This document shows positions 1 to 7,702 of a stretch of 20,799 nt of DNA, piece after piece. Numbering within the stretch: position 1 is the first letter of the stretch; each line of letters starts with the position of its first letter. Below the pieces are notes generated by a model, which was not told where the DNA came from, made no database searches, and worked only from the letters and a program-made list of their open reading frames with translations. Origin of the DNA: a virus; IMG/VR virus record IMGVR_UViG_3300036770_002533, positions 1 to 20,799 of that record, one strand, 5' to 3'. The position numbers were made by a program, and so were the translations under genes.

Positions 1-37
1 GGTAATTTCGAACCCCTTTCTATCGCTAGCGTCAGAA

Positions 38-57
38 GTATGCGTGTCGCAGCATAC
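38..57. repeat. Inverted repeat GTATGC-8 nt-GCATAC
   Basis: A perfect 6-bp inverted repeat with an 8-base centre. The inner bases TGCG/CGCA (41-44, 48-51) can pair alternatively. No T-run follows, so it does not look like an intrinsic terminator. It could be a protein-binding site (operator, or part of a packaging site). The symmetry is seen; the role is not known. Confidence 0.45.
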
Positions 58-132
58 CCTGCTACCACCGCCTTAAACACCCGAAAATCAAAAAGTTGAC
101 CATTATATGCCCAAAATCGCCTGCATGGCACT

Positions 133-146
133 GTTTTGCTTAAAAC
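133..146. repeat. Inverted repeat GTTTT-GCTT-AAAAC just before terS
   Basis: A perfect 5-bp inverted repeat with a 4-base loop, starting 40 bases before the terS start codon. The two 20-base blocks 133-152 and 153-172 are an imperfect tandem repeat (about 13 of 20 positions equal by hand alignment), each holding a TTAAA core. It may be a regulatory or TerS-binding element; the function is inferred from position only. Confidence 0.35.
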
Positions 147-172
147 GGCGTTGTTTGCCTTAAATTGCTGCT

Positions 173-655
173 ATGTCGATCTGCAACACCAAGGAACTGG
201 CTGAGGAGCTGGGCATCACGCAAGCTCGCATCAGTCAGATGAAGAGCCAAGGGCGCTTTGACGGGTGCTTCACGGTCAACCGCAACAAGATCGAGTGGGA
301 CAAGGAAGCAGCGATCACGGCGTACAGAGATGGCAATCCACTTGCGTCCAGCAGCCCCACACGCAGGAAATCAGAAGATCTTGAAATTCCGAGCTTTAAC
401 GAGAGTCGTGCAAAGTCTGAACATTTCCGTGCCGAATTGGCTCGACTGGACCTCGAGGTCAAAGAAGATCAGCTTGTTGAGGTTTCTCGAGTGCAGCGCG
501 AGGCTTTCACTAGCGCTAGGGCTGTACGTGATGCTCTGGGTAATATTCCTGATCGGGTCAGCAACCAGTTGGCTGCGGAATCGGATCCGGTCGTTATTCA
601 TCAGGCATTGACCGAAGAGATCCGCAAGGCATTGGAGACGTTGACCGATGCGTGA
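173..655 (+). CDS. terS: Terminase small subunit (Nu1-like)
   Basis: This 160-aa protein is likely the DNA-recognition subunit of the packaging motor. The first 30 residues form a helix-turn-helix of the Nu1 type (KELAEELGITQARISQMKSQ), with a conserved-looking 'GRF' after the recognition helix, followed by a possible wing. Residues 75-160 are charged and helical, as expected for oligomerisation and for contact with the large subunit. Lambda Nu1 is of similar size (181 aa). The start is the only ATG available: an in-frame TAA lies at 161-163, and there is no clear Shine-Dalgarno sequence. The gene heads the module and overlaps the large terminase gene by 8 bases, which supports the call. Confidence 0.85.
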   Translation: MSICNTKELAEELGITQARISQMKSQGRFDGCFTVNRNKIEWDKEAAITAYRDGNPLASSSPTRRKSEDLEIPSFNESRAKSEHFRAELARLDLEVKEDQLVEVSRVQREAFTSARAVRDALGNIPDRVSNQLAAESDPVVIHQALTEEIRKALETLTDA

Positions 656-2561
656 TGGTGCTCTGATCTACAGGGCTGCGTTCAAGGAGGGTCTGAAGCC
701 TGACCCTGATCTGACGGTGAGCCAATGGGCGGATCAGTATCGAATGCTGAGCAACAAGGCATCAGCGGAGCCGGGACCGTGGCGCACTGATCGAACGCCT
801 TACCTGCGCGAAATCATGGATTGCATGTCCGCCAACTCACCTGTGCAGAAGGTGGTGTTTATGGCGGGTGCGCAGCTTGGCAAGACAGAAGGCATCAACA
901 ATGTGGTGGGTTACATGATCGCCCATGCACCGGGACCAGCATTGTTTGTGCAGCCAACGATTGAGATGGCTAAACGTTTGTCAAAGCAGCGTCTCGATTC
1001 GTTGATTCATGAAACACCCTGCCTCGCCGAAAAGATCGCTCCCGCTCGAAGCCGCGATTCAGGCAACACGATGTTCAGCAAAGAATTCCCCGGTGGGATA
1101 TTGCTGCTTACGGGTGCCAACTCCGCTACGGGCTTACGTTCTGCTCCTTGTCGCTGGGTGCTTCTTGATGAGGTTGATGCTTTCCCAACAGATGTGGATG
1201 GTGAAGGTGACCCTTGTGCGCTGGCAGAACGTCGTGCGTCAACGTTTAGCAGGCGGAAGATCATTCTGACTTCGACGCCAACAGTTAAAGATACGAGCCG
1301 GATTGAAACGGAATATTTGGCATCGGATCAACGTCGATATTTTGTCCCTTGTCCACATTGCGATCACATGCAATGGCTGCAATGGAAAAATTTGCAGTGG
1401 CGTGACGGTGATCCAAAGACTGCTGCGTATGTCTGCGAGGCTTGCGGGAGCCACATACCAGAGCATTACAAGAGCGAAATGCTTCGCAAGGGCGAGTGGC
1501 GTGCGACTGCTACTAGTCAAGATCAACGGACGGTGGGATTCCATTTGTCCTCCTTGTATTCACCGTTGGGATGGAAAAGTTGGGAGGAGATCGTTACTGA
1601 ATTTTTACGTGCGAAGAACGACGCTCCATTGTTGAAGACCTTTGTCAATACGGTGTTGGGCGAGACGTGGGAAGAAGAGACGGGGGCAAAACTTGGGGCG
1701 GATAGTCTTTCGGAACGAGCTGAGTTCTACCCCGCTGGCGAGGTGCCCAAGGGTGCCAGCATCTTGACTGCTGGTGTTGACGTACAGGACAACAGGGTTG
1801 CTGTCGGTTTGTACGGTTGGGGTGCTGGTGAGGAATGCTGGTTGATTAGTCATACAGAGGTGTATGGCGATCCAGCCGGTGACAAGTTGTGGCGTCAAGT
1901 TGATGACCTACTGCTAAGGGATTATCCGCATGCCGAAGGTGGAAGAATGAAAGTATCGGCAATTGGTGTTGACTCTGGCGGTCACTACACAAGTGAGGTG
2001 TATGCATTTGCCAGAAGTCGAAAAGGTAAAGGTGTCTTTGCGTTGAAGGGTCAATCGGTTAGGAACAAGCCACCAATTGGCAAGCCTTCAAAAGTTGACA
2101 TCAATTACAAAGGGCAAGTCCTAAAGAATTCGGCTGAAGTATATCCGGTTGGTAGTGACACGATTAAGTCAACCCTGTTCGGCAGGATGAAGCACAACGA
2201 GATTGGTGCAGGGTACATCCATTTTCATGCAGAAGCAGGACAGGAATATTTCAAGCAATTGACGAGTGAGCGGCAGGTGGTGCGTTACGTCAAGGGTTTT
2301 GCCATTCGTGAATGGAAAAAAAAAGCGGGTGATCGCAACGAGGCATTGGACTGCTTTGTGTACAGCTATGCTGCGCTTCACTTCCTGTACATGCGCTTCA
2401 ACAGAAATACGATTTTCGAGCAATTTGAACGAAGTATTGGTAAGCAACAAAAATCAGCCAATACTGGTGACGCATTGCCCGACAAGCCGATAGACTCACC
2501 GTATCGCCCGCCGCAGAGACGGGTACGGCGCAGTAATCCTTCCTTCGTGACGAGCTGGTGA
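648..2561 (+). CDS. terL: Terminase large subunit, lambda GpA family
   Basis: This 637-aa protein is the ATP-driven packaging motor and nuclease that cuts phage DNA and pumps it through the portal. Seen in the translation: a Walker A GAQLGKT at about residues 74-80, a Walker B VLLDEVD at 171-177, and a coupling motif TSTP at 208-211. A four-cysteine zinc-finger-like insertion follows (C235, C238, C263, C266). The C-terminal nuclease carries the expected acidic residues: D378 in AGVDVQD, D442 in IGVDSGG and D568 in NEALDC. Length and domain order match the GpA family (lambda gpA is 641 aa). The gene starts inside terS (8-base overlap), so translation is probably coupled. A run of nine A bases at 2316-2324 encodes KKK just before the last catalytic motif. 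Confidence 0.95.
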   Translation: MRDGALIYRAAFKEGLKPDPDLTVSQWADQYRMLSNKASAEPGPWRTDRTPYLREIMDCMSANSPVQKVVFMAGAQLGKTEGINNVVGYMIAHAPGPALFVQPTIEMAKRLSKQRLDSLIHETPCLAEKIAPARSRDSGNTMFSKEFPGGILLLTGANSATGLRSAPCRWVLLDEVDAFPTDVDGEGDPCALAERRASTFSRRKIILTSTPTVKDTSRIETEYLASDQRRYFVPCPHCDHMQWLQWKNLQWRDGDPKTAAYVCEACGSHIPEHYKSEMLRKGEWRATATSQDQRTVGFHLSSLYSPLGWKSWEEIVTEFLRAKNDAPLLKTFVNTVLGETWEEETGAKLGADSLSERAEFYPAGEVPKGASILTAGVDVQDNRVAVGLYGWGAGEECWLISHTEVYGDPAGDKLWRQVDDLLLRDYPHAEGGRMKVSAIGVDSGGHYTSEVYAFARSRKGKGVFALKGQSVRNKPPIGKPSKVDINYKGQVLKNSAEVYPVGSDTIKSTLFGRMKHNEIGAGYIHFHAEAGQEYFKQLTSERQVVRYVKGFAIREWKKKAGDRNEALDCFVYSYAALHFLYMRFNRNTIFEQFERSIGKQQKSANTGDALPDKPIDSPYRPPQRRVRRSNPSFVTSW

Positions 2562-3136
2562 ACATCCTTGTCCCGAGCCTGATCTACGCGGGTGACACCG
2601 TCGCTTTTGACGTGCCTGCATTTAAAGATGCGATCGGCACCAATATTGATAGCGGCAGTTATACGTTGACTTGGTACGCCCGTACAAACACCGCAAGCGA
2701 AGGCGCAACCATTGTTGGTGTTGCTGAAGGTGACGGGTGGCGCATTACGGTGCCATCAGCCACGACAGCCGGATTTGATGCTGGTAAGTGGACGTGGCAG
2801 GCAATTGCCACCCTCGGCAGTGTGCAGTACACCGCAGGGCGCGGTCAGTTCACTGTCAAGGCGACAGCCCAATACACCGGTACACCCGGAGCATTTGATG
2901 ATCGCTCCCGCGCCGAAATCGACCTGTCCTACGTCGAGGCTGCTATTCGCACACTTGCGCAAGGCGGCATGGTGCAGGAATACACGATTGGAGGGCGTAG
3001 CCTGAAGCGGTACAAGATGGGTGAGTTGCTGCAATTGCGTGACGACCTTAAAAATGAGATCGCAATGGAACGCAAGGCTGAGCGCATCCGTCAAGGTCTT
3101 GGCAATCCTGGTCTCGCCAAAGTGAGGTTCCGCTAA
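2558..3136 (+). CDS. gpW-like head-tail connector with N-terminal beta-sandwich domain
   Basis: A 192-aa protein begun by GTG in a GTGA overlap with terL. Two parts are visible. Residues 1 to about 105 look like an Ig-type beta sandwich: alternating hydrophobic strands, an opening 'AGDTVAF', and 'AGKWTWQAIA' near the end. Residues about 118-192 resemble lambda gpW: a first helix (SYVEAAIRTLAQGG), a beta turn with 'YTIGGRSLKRY' (gpW has 'VQKDGRRVEF'), and a second helix (GELLQLRDDLKNEI; gpW has 'SDLKKYIAELE'). Lambda W is 68 aa, lies between A and B as here, and plugs the portal after DNA filling. The joining role is therefore inferred from fold pattern and position. The role of the N-terminal domain is unknown; it could decorate the neck. 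Confidence 0.7.
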   Translation: MNILVPSLIYAGDTVAFDVPAFKDAIGTNIDSGSYTLTWYARTNTASEGATIVGVAEGDGWRITVPSATTAGFDAGKWTWQAIATLGSVQYTAGRGQFTVKATAQYTGTPGAFDDRSRAEIDLSYVEAAIRTLAQGGMVQEYTIGGRSLKRYKMGELLQLRDDLKNEIAMERKAERIRQGLGNPGLAKVRFR

Positions 3137-4695
3137 TGGCAATTTTCGGCATCGGTCGCACTGGCGGTCTCAAGCGTCAACTTGAAGAAGCGCAACAGAA
3201 AAACAGCTATTTGAAGCGTGCTTACGCTGCAGCCCAGAACAACAGGCTGACTTCTGATTGGATCAGTCAGGCGACATCGGCTGATAGCGAAATTCGCGGC
3301 AGCATTCGGATGTTGCGCAATCGTGCCCGTCAACTGGTGCGCGATTCCGATTTTGCAAAGTCAGCGCTTCGTGCTGTACGAAACAATGTTGTCGGCACCG
3401 GCATCCGCATGCAGGCTCAAGTGCGCATGCAACGTGGCGGTCGTCTTGCTGATGAGATCAATCGCCGTATTGAAGAAGAGTGGGATCGTTGGACATCAGC
3501 AAAGCGGTGTCATTGTGGCGGCAAGCTGAGCTGGTATGACATCCAGCGCCTTTGTATCACCTCGATGCTTGAATCGGGCGAGGTGTTTGTTCGTTTCGTC
3601 AAGCAGCCGTTCGGCAACAGCAAAGTGCCGCTTGGCTTGGAAATCATCGAATCCGATCTACTGGATGATGATTACAACTCGATTGCCAAAAACGGCAACG
3701 AGATCCGCATGGGTGTTGAGATTGATAGCTGGGGTCGCCCTGTTGCCTATCACTTTTTTGATTACCACCCCGGTGATTATCAATTCAGTTATGCGCAGAA
3801 GGCTGCCAAACGTCGCGTTCGCATCCCAGCCGAAGACATCATTCATCTGTACACAATTGAGCGCCCCGGTCAAACACGTGGGATCAGCGCATTTGCAACA
3901 GCAATCATGCGCCTGCGCAATTTGAGCGGGTATGAGGAAGCTGAAATCGTCGCCGCCCGCGCCAGCAGCAGCATGATGGCATTTGTCAAGACACCAGATC
4001 AGGAGCTGTTTGAAGACGGCACCTTTGATCAGGAATCTGTTCTTGATTTCAGCCCCGGCAGCATCCGCAGGTTGGCGCCCGGTGAAGAGATGCAGTTTTT
4101 TACACCGAATCGCCCTGATGATGCGTTTACACCGTTTGTGCAGCAGATGTTGCGTGCTGTGGCGGCTGGTATTGGCTGCTCTTACACACAAGTAAGCAGT
4201 GATTTCTCACAGAGCAACTACAGCTCTTCTCGTCTTGAATTGCTTGAAACTCGCACGCATTACAAGACGCTGCAGCAATATTTGATCGAATCGCTGTGCG
4301 AAGAGGTCTATGAAAAGTGGCTTGAAATGGCAGTCATGGCTGGTGTACTTGACCTACCTGCGTTTGATAGCAATCCCGAACGCTACGAGGAGGCGAAATG
4401 GATTGCTCCGGCTGCGCAATTTGTTGATCCCCAGAAAGAAGCAGCAGCGTACAAAGAGTTGATTCGCAGCGGCATCATGACCCTGTCACAGGTCATTGCA
4501 TTGCATGGCGGTGATTTTGAAGATCAGATGCGCCAACGTCAGCATGAATTAGCCGTTGCTGATGAGCTTGGCATCATCCTTGATACTGATCCTTCTGCTG
4601 TATCAAATAATGGTGTAACGCAGCCCACCCCTGTACCACCTACCGAGCATCCGGTACAACATGGTGAAGAACCCGAGCTGGAAGACATAGACTGA
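3136..4695 (+). CDS. Portal protein, lambda gpB family
   Basis: This 519-aa protein forms the dodecameric ring at one capsid vertex through which DNA enters and leaves. The family pattern is clear: an N-terminal helix-rich segment, 'NNVVGTGIRMQ' near residue 85, then 'EEWDRWTSAKRCHCGGKLSWYDIQRL' split across the clip region, 'ESGEVFVRF', 'GLEIIESDLLDD', 'GVEIDSWGRPVAYHFF' and 'IPAEDIIHLY'. These match the phage_portal_2 (lambda family) signature order. Lambda gpB is 533 aa. The last 40 residues are Pro/Glu-rich and probably flexible. The start overlaps the previous stop (TAATG), with GAGG 8 bases upstream. It sits between the gpW-like gene and the protease-capsid gene, as in lambda. Confidence 0.93.
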   Translation: MAIFGIGRTGGLKRQLEEAQQKNSYLKRAYAAAQNNRLTSDWISQATSADSEIRGSIRMLRNRARQLVRDSDFAKSALRAVRNNVVGTGIRMQAQVRMQRGGRLADEINRRIEEEWDRWTSAKRCHCGGKLSWYDIQRLCITSMLESGEVFVRFVKQPFGNSKVPLGLEIIESDLLDDDYNSIAKNGNEIRMGVEIDSWGRPVAYHFFDYHPGDYQFSYAQKAAKRRVRIPAEDIIHLYTIERPGQTRGISAFATAIMRLRNLSGYEEAEIVAARASSSMMAFVKTPDQELFEDGTFDQESVLDFSPGSIRRLAPGEEMQFFTPNRPDDAFTPFVQQMLRAVAAGIGCSYTQVSSDFSQSNYSSSRLELLETRTHYKTLQQYLIESLCEEVYEKWLEMAVMAGVLDLPAFDSNPERYEEAKWIAPAAQFVDPQKEAAAYKELIRSGIMTLSQVIALHGGDFEDQMRQRQHELAVADELGIILDTDPSAVSNNGVTQPTPVPPTEHPVQHGEEPELEDID

Positions 4696-7076
4696 TGTCA
4701 AAGCCATTTGTTGAACTGATGAAACGCGAAGCGAAAGGTTTCGCGCCGACGCAGCCACAAAAGCGTTCTGCGCCTGAAATTGAAGTAGTCGAGGATGGGC
4801 GCCCCTATCCCAATGAGCATGCTGCTCGCCTGACCGAACCGGGTCAATACGACCGCATCCGTCGCGTCAACGATGAGTTTGGTGCCGGTATTGATGCGAT
4901 CTATGGCATCAAGGATGAAACTGCTGAACTGCAAGCAATTCGTTTTGATGCTGATCGGTTTACACCGGCTGAAGCTCGTCAATGGCTGAGCGAGCATGAT
5001 TACAGCCCGATTGAATTTGAAGAGGCAACTGGTGAACGCGAAGAAGAACGTGCGGCACCTGATGCATTGAAGGTTGGTGATTTCGTTGAATGGGACAGCA
5101 GCGGTGGCACTGCACGCGGCAAGATCACACGAATTGCACGCGAAGGTGTAATCGAAGTACCTGATTCTTCGTTTACTATTAATGCATCGGAGGAAGATCC
5201 TGCTGCATTGATTCGCGTGTATCGCCGCAACAGCGACAACGAATTTCAAGAGAGCGATACAGTCGTTGGTCATCGCTTCTCTGAATTGCGCAAGATCGCT
5301 GCACTGCGTTTCCTTGAGGGTGAAACGCACAAACGCGCACTGAGCACCGAATTCCGTGCAGATGCACAAGAGCGCACGCTTGAATTCCCGTTTGCTAGCG
5401 AAGCGCCTGTTGAGCGTTACTACGGCATGGAAGTGCTGAACATGGATGAAAAGTCCATGGATCTCACCCGCCTAAACGATGGTGCCCCGCTTCTGTATCA
5501 GCATGATGCTGATCGTATTGTTGGTGTAGTGCAAAAGGCATACATCAAAAACAAGCGTGCATACGCCAAGGTCAAGCTTGCAAATAATGAACTTGGTCGT
5601 GAAATGCAAGAGCTGATTAAAGATGGAATTATTCGTAATGTGAGCTTTGGATACAAAATTAATTCGATGGAAGCCGATGAGTCGACCTCACCAGTCACTT
5701 ATCGTGCGACCAACTACCAGCCCTTTGAGATTAGTTTGGTGACCGTGCCTGCTGATCAATCAGTGGGCATTGGTCGCGCCTTCTCTCATAATGAAGGCGT
5801 CAATACGGCGTCAGCCGGAGAACACAACCCCAACGGAGTTATCACCGTGGATCAACCCCTCAACGTTGAGGCTATCCGCGCTGAGGCTGTACAAGCCAAG
5901 GCGAAGGAAGCCGCTGAAATGATCGCCCTTGGTCAACGTACCAAGAACATCGAACTGGCTCAGGAGTTCATTGCTAACTCCCGTAGCCTCGATGAGCTTC
6001 GCACTGCCCTTCTCGAGAAGATGGGTGTTCAGGAGAAGCCCATCAATCCCAAGGATGCCGAAATCGGCATGTCTGATAAGGAGAAGCGTGACTTTTCCTT
6101 CATCCGTGCCATCAACGCTCTGGCACACCCCAACAACAAAGAAGCTCAGCGTGCTGCTGGTTTCGAATTTGAAGTCAGCCGTGCTGCTCAAGAAAAGAGC
6201 GGTAAGGAAGCTCGCGGCATCCTGATCCCTGCCGATGTGCTGGGTTACGGTCGTCGTGATCTGACCGTTGGTTCCGCTTCTGGCGGTGGTGATCTGGTTG
6301 CCACCGAACTGATGAGCGAGAGCTTCATCGACCTGCTCCGTAAGGCGCTGGTGCTGCAACAAGCTGGCGCCAACGTGATGACCGGTCTGCAGGGCATGGT
6401 TGCTATCCCCCGTCAATCGGGTGGTGCCACCACTTACCACGTTGCTGAATCCGGTTCGATCACCGAATCGCAGCTCACCGTGGATCAGGTGACCATGCAG
6501 CCCCGCACCATCGGCGCTCTGACTGATTACAGCCGTCGCCTGCTGCTGCAGTCCAGCATCGACATCGAAAACCTCGTTCGTCGTGACCTGGCTCAGCAAA
6601 TTGCCATCGAGGTGGAAAACCAAGCCATCAACGGCATTGGTTCTGGCTCCTACCCGCTGGGCTTCCTGAACGTAACCGGAATCAACACCGAATCTGGTTA
6701 CACCACGTTCGCTGATTATGTGAACGCTGAAGCCTCCCTGAGCACCGACAACGCTCTGCTGGGTAGCCTCGGTTATCTGATGAACTCCGCTCTGCGCGGC
6801 ACTCTGAAGACCACCGAAAAGGCGAGCAACACTGCTCAGTTCGTCTACGAAGCCGACAACACCATCAATGGTTATCCGGCTTATGTGTCCAACTCCATGC
6901 CGAACAACACTGCGGTGTTCGCTAACTTCAGCGACATCATGATCGGCTTCTGGAGCGGTCTGGACATCATGGTTGACCCTTACACCGGTTCCGCCTCCGG
7001 CACCGTGCGTGTTGTTGCCATGCAGGACTATGACGTGGCCATCCGTCATCCTGAGTCCATCTGCAAGATCTCCTGA
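4695..7076 (+). CDS. Prohead protease fused to HK97-fold major capsid protein
   Basis: One 793-codon frame with at least four parts. Residues ~38-115 form an N-terminal domain seen in some prohead proteases (EHAARL..PGQYDRIR, 'RFTPAEARQWLSEHDYSPI'). Residues ~125-178 resemble the Tudor-like DUF2945 family (VGDFVEWDSSGGTARGKI, 'PAALIRVY'). Residues ~215-360 are an HK97-type serine protease with candidate triad H270 (YQHD), S317 (VSFGYKI) and E345 (FEISLVTVPAD). Residues ~385-793 are scaffold plus capsid: a charged helical delta-like region to about 500, then 'GGGDLVATE', 'TESQLTVDQVTMQPRTIGA' and 'YPAYVSNSMP', typical of the HK97 fold. The protease should remove the scaffold and free the shell protein. 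Codon use changes sharply near 5815-5850 and an internal start is visible (see separate entry). The gene begins in a TGATG overlap with the portal gene. Confidence 0.92.
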   Translation: MSKPFVELMKREAKGFAPTQPQKRSAPEIEVVEDGRPYPNEHAARLTEPGQYDRIRRVNDEFGAGIDAIYGIKDETAELQAIRFDADRFTPAEARQWLSEHDYSPIEFEEATGEREEERAAPDALKVGDFVEWDSSGGTARGKITRIAREGVIEVPDSSFTINASEEDPAALIRVYRRNSDNEFQESDTVVGHRFSELRKIAALRFLEGETHKRALSTEFRADAQERTLEFPFASEAPVERYYGMEVLNMDEKSMDLTRLNDGAPLLYQHDADRIVGVVQKAYIKNKRAYAKVKLANNELGREMQELIKDGIIRNVSFGYKINSMEADESTSPVTYRATNYQPFEISLVTVPADQSVGIGRAFSHNEGVNTASAGEHNPNGVITVDQPLNVEAIRAEAVQAKAKEAAEMIALGQRTKNIELAQEFIANSRSLDELRTALLEKMGVQEKPINPKDAEIGMSDKEKRDFSFIRAINALAHPNNKEAQRAAGFEFEVSRAAQEKSGKEARGILIPADVLGYGRRDLTVGSASGGGDLVATELMSESFIDLLRKALVLQQAGANVMTGLQGMVAIPRQSGGATTYHVAESGSITESQLTVDQVTMQPRTIGALTDYSRRLLLQSSIDIENLVRRDLAQQIAIEVENQAINGIGSGSYPLGFLNVTGINTESGYTTFADYVNAEASLSTDNALLGSLGYLMNSALRGTLKTTEKASNTAQFVYEADNTINGYPAYVSNSMPNNTAVFANFSDIMIGFWSGLDIMVDPYTGSASGTVRVVAMQDYDVAIRHPESICKIS
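5835..5849 (+). promoter_or_regulatory. Candidate internal ribosome start for a separate scaffold-capsid protein
   Basis: GGAG at 5835-5838 lies 8 bases before an in-frame GTG at 5847-5849 (codon 385 of the fusion gene). Starting here would give a 409-aa protein holding only the scaffold and capsid parts, a normal size for an HK97-type capsid precursor (HK97 gp5 is 385 aa). Just here codon use turns to that of a highly expressed gene: by hand count no TTG, TTA or CTA leucine codons follow, while about five precede. A chance GGAG is possible, so this is a hypothesis with matching evidence. Confidence 0.5.
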
Positions 7077-7093
7077 TGAATAAGGAGCGGGTA

Positions 7094-7330
7094 ATGCGCA
7101 TTCAAATGCTGCGTAACACCATTGTTGATCTCAAGGAGGTCAAGGCTGGTGATTTCGTTGAAACCGATCAAAAATCAGCTTTGCTGTTGATTGGTATTCA
7201 GAAAGCCATTCCCGCTCCTGTTTCTCAGGAAGTAGTTGTCACGACTGAACCTGAACCTAAGGTTGAGTCAGATCCTGTAAAACCCGCTCCCAAACGGAGA
7301 AAGACCAATGATCCACAACCTCGGGTCTAA
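7094..7330 (+). CDS. Small head-region protein of unknown function
   Basis: A 78-aa protein. An ATG at 7076 exists in the overlap with the capsid stop and would add six residues, but AAGGAG at 7082-7087 sits 6 bases before the ATG at 7094, so I choose the latter. The N-terminal half reads 'MRIQMLRNTIVDLKEVKAGD', then 'LLLIGIQKA', a pattern I know from small proteins next to phage capsid genes. The C-terminal half is rich in Pro, Glu and Lys and ends basic (PKRRK), so it is probably disordered. No function is known to me; a head assembly or completion role is suggested only by position. The 3' end overlaps the next gene by 23 bases. Confidence 0.7.
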   Translation: MRIQMLRNTIVDLKEVKAGDFVETDQKSALLLIGIQKAIPAPVSQEVVVTTEPEPKVESDPVKPAPKRRKTNDPQPRV

Positions 7331-7697
7331 GACCTATCTCGCCAGCCTCCTTGGCGCTGATTCTCGCACCGCTACTGCTACCGGCACCGGCTTTGATCTC
7401 CAAGGCACCAATGATGCCGAGGGTGAAGCCATCGTGATCCTTGATTGCGAAGCTGGTAGTGGCACCACTCCTACCCTGAACGTCAAACTTCAGGATTCGG
7501 CTAACAACTCTGATTGGGCTGACATCACTGGTGCTACTTTCACCGAAGTGACCGATGCCGAAGCAGTGATCGAAAAGATCACGATTAACGCCAATGATGT
7601 GCGCCGTTATGTGCGTGCTGTTGGTACTCAGGCTGGCACTAACCCTGTGTTTGTGTATGGCGTGTCTCTTGTCTACGGCAAGAAGTACGGCAACTGA
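7308..7697 (+). CDS. Putative capsid decoration or stabilisation protein
   Basis: A 129-aa protein with no helices evident and a strongly beta character: 'AIVILDCEAGSGTTPTLNVK' , 'LQDSANNSDWADI' and 'VRRYVRAVGTQAGTNPVFVY'. This looks like a beta-sandwich/jelly-roll such as occurs in surface proteins of phage heads. Codon use is as biased as in the capsid half (no TTG, TTA or CTA leucine codons seen), suggesting a protein made in many copies. GGAG at 7296-7299 is 8 bases before the ATG. There is no gpD homologue in the window, so this protein is a candidate to fill that role. This is inference from position, codon use and fold pattern; I cannot name a family with certainty. Confidence 0.6.
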   Translation: MIHNLGSKTYLASLLGADSRTATATGTGFDLQGTNDAEGEAIVILDCEAGSGTTPTLNVKLQDSANNSDWADITGATFTEVTDAEAVIEKITINANDVRRYVRAVGTQAGTNPVFVYGVSLVYGKKYGN

Positions 7698-7702
7698 GTT
7701 AG

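Larger units (their letters stand above)
1..172. other. Non-coding leader upstream of terS, possible cos-like or control region
   Basis: No convincing gene lies here. The stretch is rich in short symmetric elements: TTCGAA (7-12), CGCTAGCG (24-31), an inverted repeat GTATGC/GCATAC (38-57) and GTTTT/AAAAC (133-146). The octamer GCCTTAAA occurs at 70-77 and 157-164, with a one-base-shorter variant at 138-144. In lambda the cohesive-end site and the TerS binding sites lie directly upstream of the small terminase gene, so a packaging site is a reasonable inference from position. A TTGACC (96-101) resembles a -35 box, but I see no -10 box at proper spacing. The window edge may cut the region. Confidence 0.4.

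Noticed and set aside
96-126. Sigma-70 promoter with TTGACC -35
   Set aside because: No acceptable -10 hexamer at 16-18 bases; TATATG at 104-109 is far too close.
2266-2493. A9 run (2316-2324) in terL leading to an alternative frame of 75 codons
   Set aside because: A slip here would remove the last nuclease aspartate (D568). The zero frame is intact, and the alternative product has no recognisable feature, so programmed slippage is unlikely.
4698-5369. 223-aa minus-strand frame opposite the N-terminal part of the protease gene
   Set aside because: Fully opposite a well-supported gene, Cys/Phe-rich and without motif; a shadow frame.
5811-7049. 412-aa open frame on the minus strand opposite the capsid half
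   Set aside because: It exists because the sense frame almost never uses TTA, CTA or TCA, which would be minus-strand stops. Its translation is low in structure and shows no known motif, and it stops being open just where codon bias ends.
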